In this document: positions 1 to 9,434 of the stretch, in pieces
Position numbering within the stretch: the stretch's first letter is position 1
Layout: every line of letters begins with the position of its first letter
From: JABWCE01 sp964617955
GTDB lineage: Bacteria > Bacteroidota > Bacteroidia > NS11-12g > UBA9320
Reading direction: 5' to 3'
NCBI GenBank assembly: GCA_964617955.1
Contig: CAZTXB010000003.1
Span: forward strand, 124,001 to 188,000
Length of the DNA stretch: 64,000 nt
Notes under the pieces: model-generated
The model's input: only the letters and a program-made list of their open reading frames with translations
Told to the model about the DNA's origin: nothing
The model's database searches: none
Program-made: the position numbers and the translations under genes

Positions 1-1476
1 TGGAATGAATACAGCAAGGATTTTATCGACTTAAAAAAAGCGCGAAAAGTATTGGACAACGACCATTATGGCTTAGAAAAAGTGAAGGAGCGTATTTTGG
101 AGTACTTAGCGGTTTTGAAACTAAAAGGAGATTTTAAAAGTCCTATTTTGTGCCTTTATGGGCCTCCAGGCGTAGGGAAAACCTCGCTTGGAAAAAGCGT
201 AGCCCAGGCCATTGGCAGAAAATATGCCAGAATGTCCTTGGGGGGAATGCATGACGAAGCCGAGTTGAGAGGACATCGGAAGACTTATATTGGAGCTATG
301 CCAGGGCGAATCATACAAGCCTTGAAAAAAGCCGGAACGGCCAACCCTATTTTTGTTCTCGACGAAGTGGACAAAATAGGGCGTGATTTTAGAGGGGACC
401 CCTCGTCGGCTTTACTTGAAATATTAGATCCGGAGCAGAACACCGCTTTCTACGACAACTATGTAGAGCACGAGTTTGATCTTTCAAAAGTAATGTTCAT
501 TGCCACAGCCAACTCTCTTGATACCATACAACCCGCTTTGCTCGATCGCATGGAAATTATTGAAATCAATGGCTATACCGTTGAAGAAAAGGTTCAAATT
601 GCAAAGAATCACCTGATTAGGAAGCAACAAAAAGAGCATGGGCTTAAATCGGGTCAAATAAAATTTTCGGATGCAAATCTCGAGTTAATTATAGAAAATT
701 ACACCCGCGAATCGGGGGTAAGGGCTCTGGAGAAAAGAATAGCCTCTTTGGCGCGTTACAGGGCCAAGCAAATAGTAGGTGAAGAGGATTATGAGGTTAA
801 GCTCGACTCTGAATTTATCCAAAAGGTACTTGGACGCCAGAGGGTAGATAAGGAAATATATCAGGACAATACCTATGCTGGCGTGGTAACCGGTTTAGCA
901 TGGACTTCGGTTGGTGGCGAAATTCTTTTTGTGGAGAGCAAAACAACCAAGGGGAGCGGAAAATTAACCCTTACGGGTCAGTTAGGGGATGTGATGAAAG
1001 AATCGGCCATAACTGCATTGACGTTCTTGAAGGCCCATGCCGATTATTTAGACATCAATCCACGTGTGTTCGACCAATACGATGTGCACATTCACTTTCC
1101 GGCCGGCGCTGTGCCCAAAGATGGTCCATCAGCCGGTATAACCATTCTCACCTCATTGGCTTCCTGGTACACACAGCGCAAGGTAAAGCCCAATTTGGCC
1201 ATGACAGGTGAAATTACCCTTCGCGGAAAAATACTTCCCGTTGGCGGTATTAAAGAAAAGATTCTCGCAGCAAAAAGGGCGGGAATAAACGAACTGATCA
1301 TGTGCGAAAATAATAGCAAAGATGTTGATGACATTGGAGAGCGCTACACCAAAGATTTAAAATTCCATTACGCCAAGAACATGATACAGGTACTTGACTT
1401 GGCCTTGTTAAATGAAAAGGTAGATAAACCCATTTCATTTGAAATTGAAGAGAAACCGGTTCAGTATAAAAATTAA
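1..1476 (+). CDS. lon: ATP-dependent Lon protease, C-terminal part (gene starts before window)
   Basis: The reading frame is open from base 1 and ends at TAA 1474-1476, so the 5' part lies outside the window. Lon is a cytoplasmic AAA+ serine protease that degrades misfolded and regulatory proteins. In order, the visible part shows the end of the N-terminal linker, Walker A GPPGVGKTS, the AAA+ module with sensor motifs, and the protease domain. The catalytic Ser lies in PKDGPSAGI (codon 1129-1131) and the partner Lys in GGIKEKILAAK. All catalytic residues are present, so the product should be active. The gene converges on porV, with a shared hairpin between them. Its position next to porV/porU is probably incidental to its function. 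Confidence 0.97.
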   Translation, partial: WNEYSKDFIDLKKARKVLDNDHYGLEKVKERILEYLAVLKLKGDFKSPILCLYGPPGVGKTSLGKSVAQAIGRKYARMSLGGMHDEAELRGHRKTYIGAMPGRIIQALKKAGTANPIFVLDEVDKIGRDFRGDPSSALLEILDPEQNTAFYDNYVEHEFDLSKVMFIATANSLDTIQPALLDRMEIIEINGYTVEEKVQIAKNHLIRKQQKEHGLKSGQIKFSDANLELIIENYTRESGVRALEKRIASLARYRAKQIVGEEDYEVKLDSEFIQKVLGRQRVDKEIYQDNTYAGVVTGLAWTSVGGEILFVESKTTKGSGKLTLTGQLGDVMKESAITALTFLKAHADYLDINPRVFDQYDVHIHFPAGAVPKDGPSAGITILTSLASWYTQRKVKPNLAMTGEITLRGKILPVGGIKEKILAAKRAGINELIMCENNSKDVDDIGERYTKDLKFHYAKNMIQVLDLALLNEKVDKPISFEIEEKPVQYKN

Positions 1477-1490
1477 GATGAACTGTCTCT

Positions 1491-1530
1491 AAAAGAAAAA
1501 GGCTATCCCAAACGATAGCCTTTTTCTTTT
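1491..1530. terminator. Bidirectional intrinsic terminator between lon and porV
   Basis: A perfect stem pairs 1491-1507 (A-rich, ending GGCTATC) with 1514-1530 (GATAGCC, then a T-rich run) around a 6-base loop. Each side gives a U-tract on one strand, so the hairpin can end both lon (+) and porV (-) transcripts. Confidence 0.85.
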
Positions 1531-1549
1531 AACCTTATTTTTTAATGAT

Positions 1550-2776
1550 TTATTTCGCGTCTTGCTGCTTTTTAAAGGCGTCAATATCGAAAAGCAAGGA
1601 GAAGCGAATTGTGTTTTGAAGCGGGTGACGTTGGGTGAAAGGTTGCAAATATGCAGCGTCGATTCCAAAAACATTGTACCTCAATCCAATACCGAAAGTG
1701 GCATATTTTCTACCTCCTTTGGTAGCTGCTTCGTTGAAATAACCGGCTCTAACCGCAAACTGCTTATCATACCAATACTCTATGCCGGTAGCTATGAGAT
1801 ATTCTTTCAACTCTTCCTTAAATCCTCCAGGAGCATCTGAGAAGGATTGAAAGATTCCCGAAATCGGTGAAATGTCTTTGCTTTCCTTTCCATAGCGAAT
1901 TACTTTTTTGTCATCTACAATACTGTCGCTGCCATCCACGGCTTTCCAATATACCGGGTATGTTGGTACGAGAAGTTTATTGATGTCAAAATTTATATTG
2001 AGTTCATTGTGTTCGTCAAGTTTGAAGCCAAAATTGGTTCCTAACCTCAGGTTAGTGGGAATAAAATCCTTTTCGGCAGAAGTGGAGTAGGTTACTTTAT
2101 TTCCAATATTTGTAATGGTAGCTCCCAATGCCCACTTCACATCCTTGCCATTTATTTTAATTGGCTTTTTATAGAAAACTCCAATATCGCCTGCTGCTGC
2201 ACGCCCGGGTTTAAATTGATTTCCGATAGTCCCCGTTGAACCACAGGTGAGGCACGAATTCACGAATCTCATGGCACCTCCCAAAGAGAATCTTTCAGAT
2301 AGTTGGGTTGAGTAGCCCAAATCCAAGGCCATTTCATAGGGCGTCGCGTTTCCATTCGAATTGCCAAAATCATCAGTAAATTGGATTTCACCTAATGAAA
2401 AATAACGGATGGAAGCTGAAATGGCACTTTGATTGCGTCGCCCAACTTTAGTGTAGCCGGCTAAATCATAAAACCAAACATCGGGAACCAATTGACGGAG
2501 CCAAGGGGCAGCGTTTAAAGCTATCCCAGCCTTCTTTGGAATAAAAGCCATGGATGCTACATTCCAATGCATGGAGTTTGCATCGCCTTCTCTTGCAACT
2601 CCTGCATCACCCATACCGGCACTTCTGGAATCAGGAGTAATGGTAAGAAAGGGTACAGCAGTTGTAATTACATTTCTTTGACCAACTAACTGTGATTTGG
2701 TAGTCACATTTCCTTGTCCGGATACGTAATTTGTCATAGCAATTACTCCGAGTAATAGAGCGTTATGTTTTAGCAT
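1550..2776 (-). CDS. porV: T9SS outer-membrane protein PorV (LptO)
   Basis: PorV is an outer-membrane beta-barrel that collects T9SS cargo from the translocon and delivers it to the PorU sortase. The mature N-terminus contains PFLTITPDSRSAGMGDAGVA, the hallmark of the family, followed by an all-beta barrel to the C-terminus. I chose ATG at 2774-2776 because it starts a normal signal peptide (MLKHNALLLGVIAMTNYVSG). The frame stays open upstream, but those residues look like untranslated leader. The protein is 408 aa, a usual length. It lies downstream of porU on the same strand, 88 bases away, matching the porU-porV linkage known in Flavobacterium johnsoniae. A second PorV-family gene sits at 46667-47746. 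Confidence 0.93.
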   Translation of the reverse strand: MLKHNALLLGVIAMTNYVSGQGNVTTKSQLVGQRNVITTAVPFLTITPDSRSAGMGDAGVAREGDANSMHWNVASMAFIPKKAGIALNAAPWLRQLVPDVWFYDLAGYTKVGRRNQSAISASIRYFSLGEIQFTDDFGNSNGNATPYEMALDLGYSTQLSERFSLGGAMRFVNSCLTCGSTGTIGNQFKPGRAAAGDIGVFYKKPIKINGKDVKWALGATITNIGNKVTYSTSAEKDFIPTNLRLGTNFGFKLDEHNELNINFDINKLLVPTYPVYWKAVDGSDSIVDDKKVIRYGKESKDISPISGIFQSFSDAPGGFKEELKEYLIATGIEYWYDKQFAVRAGYFNEAATKGGRKYATFGIGLRYNVFGIDAAYLQPFTQRHPLQNTIRFSLLFDIDAFKKQQDAK

Positions 2777-2864
2777 TTTTTTATTTACTTGAAGTAAAGA
2801 TTTTGACCGATATGAATATTTTTTTTTAGTTGCGACAAAATTAAAAATAATTTTCAATAACCAA

Positions 2865-5800
2865 CTACTTTAAAAGGACCATTTTTTGAAGCAATTCTTC
2901 AGTCTTCCCGTCCTCTGCCTTCACCTTAACTTTATAGAGATAAACACCTCTGGCCAATTTTTGCCCATATTCATCCTTCCCGTCCCACTCTATTTGGTCG
3001 ACGTGGGAGGCCGCATTAGGAATTTTTGTGTACAGCGATTTTACAATTTTTCCGCTAATTGAATAAATATTGACCGAAACTGAAAGCTCCTGTCCTGATT
3101 TATTATGGTCGAATAATATATTGGTTTTTGTGGTAAAGGGGTTTGGGTAATTGAGAAGATTTTTAACGGACATATTCTCATCATTCGCCACCAAAAATTC
3201 GACTTGTATTTCATTGCTGTTGTTGTATACATCCCAGGCCCTTACCAATAGGGTATGGTTTCCGGGCGTTAAGTCGGCCATTTTAAAACGAATTTCACCG
3301 CCTTGAAAGCTGTCGAGGGTGGTAGAGTAAAATTCGTTAAGAATATAGTTTTTAGTACCGGGCTTTCCTTTGTTTAAAGTAGCCAGAATCTCTCTTCCAA
3401 CCCCATTCCCCGCAGTGTTAATCCCATTTTCATCCCATAATTTAACAATCAGCAAGGGGTCTTTATTGACAATTCCCCCATTTACAAATTTTTCATCTTC
3501 CAAAAACACATCTATACGTGGCCCGGATTCGTCCTTAACCAAAGCATTTCCCGTACCCCCAACGAAGGCACTGTCGTAAACCCCCACCGCATCTGTTTTT
3601 GAATTGTAGGCATAACTGTATATTCTTCCATGGCCTATGGAATAATCGATATCTTTAGGCAGAATAAACGTGACCTTAAAAACACCTGATTTTACCGAGG
3701 CCTTCCCTCTATACAAAACACTGTTTCTCATAGTAAAAGGCATTGTTTTGCTTCCGGGATCATTAACCAGAGTCTTATAATTCTGTTTTTTGTCGAACAG
3801 AGTCACAGCCACATCTCCGTCAAAATCGAGTAGAATGTTGTCACTCAAATCGGTGACCATACCAGTAATCTCAACTTTGGACAAGGCCTTTAAGGTATCG
3901 AGGGAACTTGCCGTAATTTGATTACCGTTGATGGCTGTTATTTTGGTTTTTAACATCGGAATGTTCAGGTCGAGCAAAGGGTCGCCAAACATCACGTAAT
4001 TGCGCGTATTGGTCTCATTCCACATGACATTTTTTACATCAGAATACGCCTGTCCTATGGTTTTAAAATGAGTTCCATCCTTCTCAAATAAATAATCCCT
4101 TAGCAGATTGAGGGCAAAGCGCATATTTAATCCAATATACACTTTGCGGGATGTGGTCATCATGCCTATGGCGCCACCTTCATTGTTGAGCATCATCAGT
4201 TCCCCGGGCGATTGTTCCGCCGGATTGTCGTATTGCGCCAAATCACAAGTGCCTGTTATGAAAAAAGTGAGTTTGTCATAATTTTTCCAACCCAGAATCT
4301 GTGGGCGGGTTACCACCCTTTCATGGGCCATTCCGCTGGTTCCGCCATGACCCAGATAATTAAACACCAGAGTTCCTTTTGCCAATGAATTGTTAATGGC
4401 CTCATTTACCTCAGGATAAGCATTGCCATTGCCTAAGGACACCTGTTTATAGGAATCTAAATATATCTTGGTGATATTGGTGTTCGAATATTTCGCTTCG
4501 ACCACATCAGCCAAAAGTTCAGAGCCGTCGGTTTTACTAATGTGTTCATTGTCGTCTTCATCGTCCCCTAGCAAGGTAATAGAACTGCGCCATTCTCCCT
4601 TATCGGAATTGGTTTTATAATGAATGCACTTGTCTACCATAACCTCGGCTTCATAGGTGGAGCCTGCCGGCAAACGGCCGATGGCCATGTCCATTGACTC
4701 CTGAAAAGTTCCGTTGTCTCTGGGCCAATAACCTTCTATGTCGCCGAGTATGACAAAGTAGTCATCGGAACAATAGCTGCTCACCGAGTTGTTATACTCA
4801 TAACTTTCGAGGGTTGGCAGCCAATTGGTGTTGCCCTTTATATTTTTGAAATCATAGCTGGCGTCGCCCAGGAGCAATAGGCCTTTTGGTTTTTTTGCGA
4901 CGTCAGGTTCACGGTCATAAATCATTTTTACAAAATCTCTTATGGCTGAAATATCAAGGGCGCCGCTTGAAAATTCATTGTAAATTTTATCGGGGGTGGT
5001 AATTAAATAAGAGTATCCCTCCCTTTGTTCGTGAAATTTAGCCAGTTTTTCAGCTTGTGGAATGAAATTTTGATGCGTAATGATTATATAATCGACCGGT
5101 TCAAGCGCATGCAGGTTTTGGTTGGCTAATTTTCCGACAAATTCAGGCAACACCTCGCTTCCGTTTTTAAAAAGCAGATATCGGTTTAAGGTGTTCTTCG
5201 GATTAAAAATGAAGGACGAAAACGAACCCTCCTGAAAGGTTTTTTGGTTGCTTGCCTCTGTTGGATTGGTGACGTCCCAAATGGTGTAATCCGATGAAAA
5301 GTTTTCGATTTGGTATTTAACATAACCATTGATTCTTGTATCCAGATTGAAAAATAAGATCTGGCCATTCACCGGTTTGAGTTTTCTTTTACACTGCACC
5401 TCGAAATAATTCAACCATGCCTCCGACCCAAGTTGGGGTCTGTAAAACTCATAGGTTAAGGTAAAGTTAGGGATGGGGCTTAGTGCTACGGTTTGTTTAT
5501 TAACGCTCACATAGTTTCCATCGGTGTCGAAGTTTACAGGATACCCGGGGTGAGTGATAATGAGCGCATCGCTGTTTAACCTAACATAAACAGGTACTGG
5601 GATAGCAGTCCGTACTGCGACCTCTGAGGTGATGCTCATCTTATCGGTATCCGTAATATCAGGCAATGAAATGTTAAACGAGTGGTTTTCAATAGTGAGA
5701 GCCTCTCCAAACCATTCCCGGCCGCTGCTCCTGAAATTTAAATTGTCGATTTCATGAACGTATAAATAGTCGGAGGTATTGAAGCTTCGAAGTGGCGAGA

Positions 5801-6671
5801 GGGTGCTGTTTTCACCGGTTTCGGTCAATCTTTTTCCCTGGCCCGAACCCCATGTAAAAAAATAATAGGCGTAACTTGAGTAAACATTTCTAACATGTAG
5901 ATAGTCAGTATCCCTATCTGTCCAGGAATTTGGCCCTTTGCCAAAGAAGGATATAAAATCGCCATCGTCCAATTTATTATTTGAATTCCCATCAAAAATT
6001 TTAATGGCATTTTCAATCAGGTCATCGGGCCTTGGAATGGCAATAACTTCTGGTAACATACCTCCTCCGTTTCCATAAATCTTAAAGGTATTGAGATTGA
6101 TATCATTGACATTTATGCCACTTTTTGTAAAAAAAGCTTTGTCGAGTTTATAGATGGCGTCCTGAGCAATTCTTATCTTGTACCATTCTCCGGTCGAAAG
6201 CACCGAGGTGTTTTTATTCCCCTTTTTATTTAATTTTTGAAAACCTGAGCCATTGTTTTTATAGGCTAAATCGAAGCTCACGAGTCGTTCCACCTCGTTA
6301 TTGTTCAATCTAAAGGGTACTATTTTTACTTTTAGCCGATTTTGCCCACGCTCCTCGGTATTGAAATATTCGAATTGTTTTACAGCTTTTAGAAAGTCCT
6401 TAAACACTTCATTGGCTTCTATTTTCTCATAGGATGCATTGATGAGGGTTACCTCGAACAATGAATTTCCCTTTAAGATGGATTGAACCCAGAAGGGATA
6501 TACCTTTTCAGAAGAATATACTCCGAATTGTGCATTTTTGAAATCGCCGGGAAATTGTGAATTTTCCAAGGACCATTCAATTTTATGGTGTTCAGTTTGG
6601 GCTAAGCATTTTGCGCTTGAAAAAAAAATAAAAGCCATTCCAAGCAACAATTTATTTAGTTTATAAGTCAT
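2865..6671 (-). CDS. porU: T9SS C-terminal signal peptidase/sortase PorU (C25 family)
   Basis: PorU is a gingipain-like (C25) surface peptidase that removes the C-terminal sorting domain of T9SS cargo and attaches the cargo to anionic LPS. The ATG at 6669-6671 starts a signal peptide (MTYKLNKLLLGMAFIFFSS) and gives 1268 aa. The upstream extension of the frame would run into the divergent porP gene and was rejected. The catalytic His lies in NYLGHGGTS (H775) and the nucleophile in TGTCDLAQYD (C809). After the peptidase domain come Ig-like segments and a C-terminal type A-like domain (YPNPF, then WDGKDEYGQ and ARGVYLYKV). It is probably transcribed with porV and diverges from porP/sprF across about 136 bases. 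Confidence 0.95.
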   Translation of the reverse strand: MTYKLNKLLLGMAFIFFSSAKCLAQTEHHKIEWSLENSQFPGDFKNAQFGVYSSEKVYPFWVQSILKGNSLFEVTLINASYEKIEANEVFKDFLKAVKQFEYFNTEERGQNRLKVKIVPFRLNNNEVERLVSFDLAYKNNGSGFQKLNKKGNKNTSVLSTGEWYKIRIAQDAIYKLDKAFFTKSGINVNDINLNTFKIYGNGGGMLPEVIAIPRPDDLIENAIKIFDGNSNNKLDDGDFISFFGKGPNSWTDRDTDYLHVRNVYSSYAYYFFTWGSGQGKRLTETGENSTLSPLRSFNTSDYLYVHEIDNLNFRSSGREWFGEALTIENHSFNISLPDITDTDKMSITSEVAVRTAIPVPVYVRLNSDALIITHPGYPVNFDTDGNYVSVNKQTVALSPIPNFTLTYEFYRPQLGSEAWLNYFEVQCKRKLKPVNGQILFFNLDTRINGYVKYQIENFSSDYTIWDVTNPTEASNQKTFQEGSFSSFIFNPKNTLNRYLLFKNGSEVLPEFVGKLANQNLHALEPVDYIIITHQNFIPQAEKLAKFHEQREGYSYLITTPDKIYNEFSSGALDISAIRDFVKMIYDREPDVAKKPKGLLLLGDASYDFKNIKGNTNWLPTLESYEYNNSVSSYCSDDYFVILGDIEGYWPRDNGTFQESMDMAIGRLPAGSTYEAEVMVDKCIHYKTNSDKGEWRSSITLLGDDEDDNEHISKTDGSELLADVVEAKYSNTNITKIYLDSYKQVSLGNGNAYPEVNEAINNSLAKGTLVFNYLGHGGTSGMAHERVVTRPQILGWKNYDKLTFFITGTCDLAQYDNPAEQSPGELMMLNNEGGAIGMMTTSRKVYIGLNMRFALNLLRDYLFEKDGTHFKTIGQAYSDVKNVMWNETNTRNYVMFGDPLLDLNIPMLKTKITAINGNQITASSLDTLKALSKVEITGMVTDLSDNILLDFDGDVAVTLFDKKQNYKTLVNDPGSKTMPFTMRNSVLYRGKASVKSGVFKVTFILPKDIDYSIGHGRIYSYAYNSKTDAVGVYDSAFVGGTGNALVKDESGPRIDVFLEDEKFVNGGIVNKDPLLIVKLWDENGINTAGNGVGREILATLNKGKPGTKNYILNEFYSTTLDSFQGGEIRFKMADLTPGNHTLLVRAWDVYNNSNEIQVEFLVANDENMSVKNLLNYPNPFTTKTNILFDHNKSGQELSVSVNIYSISGKIVKSLYTKIPNAASHVDQIEWDGKDEYGQKLARGVYLYKVKVKAEDGKTEELLQKMVLLK

Positions 6672-6687
6672 ACAGATATATCCAAAA

Positions 6688-6695
6688 CAAAAATA
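6688..6695 (-). promoter_or_regulatory. Putative -7 box for porU (TATTTTTG)
   Basis: On the minus strand TATTTTTG matches the Bacteroidota TAnnTTTG element and ends 16 bases before the porU ATG. I see no TTG at the usual -33 distance, so the call rests on the -7 box and its position in the divergent gap. Confidence 0.35.
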
Positions 6696-6807
6696 TACTA
6701 ATTTTATTATGTAAATTGGATAAAAAGATGAATGTTTGTAAAAAATTAAGAGTTTTACACAATAATTATCTTTAAGCACAAGTTTAACAAAAGATAGAAA
6801 AAAAAAG

Positions 6808-7794
6808 ATGATCAAACATTACTTCACATTTTGCGTAGCCCTGTTGTTTATGGTTACGGCAAAAGCTCAGGATCCCGAAATGACGCAATACTATGCGGCC
6901 CCAATTTATACTAACCCTGCTATGGCTGGAACCGGAAGTTGTGACGGAGGAGGTAGAATTAACATCAATTACCGTAACCAGTGGCCCAGTTTACCTGGAA
7001 CCTTTGTAACAACACTCGCTTCATATGATCAGCATTTTGACGGAATTGGAGGTGGCATAGGAATTATAGCCATGAACGATGTGGCCGGTGAGGGCCGTCT
7101 GACTTCAAATACATTGGCAGGAATTTATTCTTACCAGCTTATCGTTAACCGAAAGTTCACCATGCGTTTTGGCCTAGAAGCACAATATGTAAGCCGATCG
7201 CTCGATTGGAAAAAATTGCGTTTCCCTGACCAAATTGATCCCACTAAGGGCTTCACACTTCCTACATCAGAGCCTATAGACAAGAGGACCATTAACTATC
7301 CTAATTTCAGTACGGGCGTATTAGGATATACAGAGAGATTTTACGCCGGAGTGGCTGTACATAATTTAATTCAGCCCATTCAGTCTTTTTTGGGAACGCA
7401 AGATTCAAAACTACCCAGAAGATACACCGTGCACACCGGATTGGTTATTCCATTGGATAATTCTTACGAACCCAACATGACCATTTCACCCAATGCCCTT
7501 TTCATGTTGCAGAACAAATTTACCCAATTGAATTTAGGCTTTTACTTTAACAAAGGTCCATTGGTAACCGGATTGTGGTATCGTCAAACGTTTGGGCACT
7601 ACAAAAATTCTGATGCTTTAATGGTACTGGTAGGATTTAGAAAAGAGCGTTTTAAATTTGGATACAGCTATGATTTAACGGTTTCATCGGCCAGACAGGC
7701 AGCTCCCGGAAGTCATGAAGTTTCGGCTTCTATTGAATGGTGTGCTTCAAAGCGTTCGCACCGTTACAAGAAACTCTCTTGCCCTGATTTTTAA
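6808..7794 (+). CDS. PorP/SprF family type IX secretion membrane protein
   Basis: This is an outer-membrane beta-barrel of the PorP/SprF family. Members are core T9SS components or, as paralogues, partners of particular cargo such as SprB. The signal peptide is MIKHYFTFCVALLFMVTAKA. The diagnostic start of the mature protein follows: DPEMTQYYAAPIYTNPAMAG, then NYRNQWP and a GIGGGIGIIAMNDVAGEG segment. It is 328 aa, normal for the family. It diverges from porU and precedes gldJ by 86 bases. Because porK-porL-porM-porN do not follow, it may be a paralogue rather than the core PorP; the sequence alone does not settle this. Confidence 0.9.
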   Translation: MIKHYFTFCVALLFMVTAKAQDPEMTQYYAAPIYTNPAMAGTGSCDGGGRININYRNQWPSLPGTFVTTLASYDQHFDGIGGGIGIIAMNDVAGEGRLTSNTLAGIYSYQLIVNRKFTMRFGLEAQYVSRSLDWKKLRFPDQIDPTKGFTLPTSEPIDKRTINYPNFSTGVLGYTERFYAGVAVHNLIQPIQSFLGTQDSKLPRRYTVHTGLVIPLDNSYEPNMTISPNALFMLQNKFTQLNLGFYFNKGPLVTGLWYRQTFGHYKNSDALMVLVGFRKERFKFGYSYDLTVSSARQAAPGSHEVSASIEWCASKRSHRYKKLSCPDF

Positions 7795-7843
7795 TTCAGG
7801 AACAAAAAAGATTTTCTTTTAAAATAAATTTATAATATTATTG

Positions 7844-7863
7844 TAACCTTAACGTTAAAGTTA
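7844..7863. promoter_or_regulatory. 20-bp near-palindrome upstream of gldJ
   Basis: Bases 7844-7863 read TAACCTTAACGTTAAAGTTA, which is self-complementary except for one C/A mismatch at the fifth pair. It lies 17 bases before the gldJ ATG, where a repressor site or an mRNA hairpin could act. I do not recognise it as a known operator. Confidence 0.35.
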
Positions 7864-7880
7864 GACAAACACCGTCAGAT

Positions 7881-9302
7881 ATGAGTTTAAAAAGAATATT
7901 AGCCTTTGCAGGTGTAGCGGCAGCTTTTCTGATGCCAACCTCGTGCAGCAAAAAAGAGCGCTCTTCTACAACAGGGTGGAAGTACAATGATGCCAAATGG
8001 GGAGGTTTCGAAACCCACGATTATGCGGGTCAGGAAACCGGTCCGGGTTTGGTTATCGTTGAAGGTGGTGCATTCACCATGGGTTCGAGCGAACAGGACG
8101 TTACCTATGAACACAACAACATTGAACGCAAAGTTACAGTGCCTTCGTTCTATATGGACGAAACTGAAGTAAGTAATCTTCATTACCTTGAATACCTTCA
8201 CTGGTTGAGCAGAGTATATGTCGATTATCCAGAAGTTTACAAGCAGGCTTTGCCTGACTCACTTTGCTGGAGAGATAAATTGGCCTTCAATGAGCCTTAC
8301 GTTGAATATTATTTCCGTCACCCTGCCTACAAAAATTATCCTGTAGTAGGGGTAAATTGGTTACAAGCCACAGCTTATGCTGCCTGGAGAACCGACAGAG
8401 TAAATGAATATATCCTGATTCGCGAAGGCATTTTGGTGCCTGATGCGGCACAGGTGAATGAAGAGAATTTTAATACCAGTACTTATCTGTCAGGTCAGTT
8501 TGATGGAAAAGTTGGAAAACGCCCTATTCAAGCGGTGAAAGGCGGTACAAGAAAAGTGAGAATGGAAGACGGAATTATGCTTCCGGATTACAGACTTCCA
8601 ACAGAAGCGGAGTGGGAATTTGCTGCCTTGGCTAACGTAGGCCAATCTACCTATGAAAACATCAATGCTAAAAAGATTTATTCATGGGGTGGACTTACTA
8701 CAAGAAATCAAGGTCGTAAGGAAAAAAACAGAGGCTATATTATGGCTAACTTTAAGAGAGACAAAGGAGATCAGGCCGGTATTGCAGGCCGATTAAATGA
8801 CGCCTCTTTCATTACACAAGATGTTCACTCTTATTGGCCAAATGATGTTGGCTTATACAACATGAGTGGTAACGTGAGCGAGTGGGTTATGGACGTATAT
8901 CGTCCCCTTTCTTATGAGGACATGACTGACTTTAACGCCATGAGAGGAAATGTTTATAAGAAGAAAAAATTAGATGCAGATGGCGTGGTCGATATTAAAG
9001 ATAGCTTAGGTCGATTGACTTATGTGCCAGTTACCGAGGAAGAGAATAAAATGCGTCGCAATTATAAAAAATCAGATAACATAGGTTACCTCGATGAAGA
9101 CGTATATGCCGACGGGGAGCAAGGGTATGAGTATGGTGTAACTTCCCTGATTAACAATAAGGCCAGGGTTTACAAAGGCGCCAGCTGGAACGACAGAGCG
9201 TATTGGGCAAGTCCTGGAACACGTCGCTTCTTAGATGAGGAACAAGATTTATCAACACTTGGCTTCCGTTGTGCAATGCACAGAGTAGGTTCAAGTAAAT
9301 AA
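7881..9302 (+). CDS. gldJ: Gliding motility/T9SS lipoprotein GldJ
   Basis: GldJ is an outer-membrane lipoprotein needed for gliding and T9SS stability. It has the formylglycine-generating-enzyme (sulfatase-modifying factor) fold but acts structurally. The start MSLKRILAFAGVAAAFLMPTSC gives a lipoprotein signal with lipidated Cys22. Then come TTGWKYNDAKWGGF, GPGLVIVEGGAFTMGSS, SFYMDETEVSN, GVNWLQATAYAAWRTDR, LPTEAEWEFAA and GNVSEWVMDVYRP, and finally KGASWNDRAYWASPGTRR with GFRCA, all typical of GldJ. It is 473 aa. GldK is a paralogue with the same fold, but gldLMN do not follow here and the porU/porV neighbourhood matches gldJ in F. johnsoniae. Confidence 0.88.
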   Translation: MSLKRILAFAGVAAAFLMPTSCSKKERSSTTGWKYNDAKWGGFETHDYAGQETGPGLVIVEGGAFTMGSSEQDVTYEHNNIERKVTVPSFYMDETEVSNLHYLEYLHWLSRVYVDYPEVYKQALPDSLCWRDKLAFNEPYVEYYFRHPAYKNYPVVGVNWLQATAYAAWRTDRVNEYILIREGILVPDAAQVNEENFNTSTYLSGQFDGKVGKRPIQAVKGGTRKVRMEDGIMLPDYRLPTEAEWEFAALANVGQSTYENINAKKIYSWGGLTTRNQGRKEKNRGYIMANFKRDKGDQAGIAGRLNDASFITQDVHSYWPNDVGLYNMSGNVSEWVMDVYRPLSYEDMTDFNAMRGNVYKKKKLDADGVVDIKDSLGRLTYVPVTEEENKMRRNYKKSDNIGYLDEDVYADGEQGYEYGVTSLINNKARVYKGASWNDRAYWASPGTRRFLDEEQDLSTLGFRCAMHRVGSSK

Positions 9303-9319
9303 TTAAAAAAATATTCAAC

Positions 9320-9348
9320 AAAAAGCCATCTTTCAGGTGGCTTTTTTG
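9320..9348 (+). terminator. Intrinsic terminator after gldJ
   Basis: AAAAGCCATC (9321-9330) pairs with GGTGGCTTTT (9338-9347), with one T-G wobble, followed by a T run. It ends the porP-gldJ transcript. Confidence 0.8.
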
Positions 9349-9434
9349 TTTAATCTGTGATTAGAAGAATAGCTCAAACAAAATATCAGAAATTAGTTAT
9401 TCAAAAATTCTCTTTTTAAAACGTTATTTGCAGC

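Noticed and set aside
2777..2857. Upstream extension of the porV frame by 27 codons
   Set aside because: The residues are Lys/Asn/Phe-rich and lie before a normal signal peptide starting at 2776.
6672..6815. Upstream extension of the porU reading frame by 48 codons
   Set aside because: It precedes the signal peptide, is AT-rich and overlaps the start of the divergent porP/sprF gene.
7881..9302. Calling this gene gldK/porK because it follows porP
   Set aside because: gldL, gldM and gldN do not follow, and the mature N-terminus and neighbours fit GldJ.
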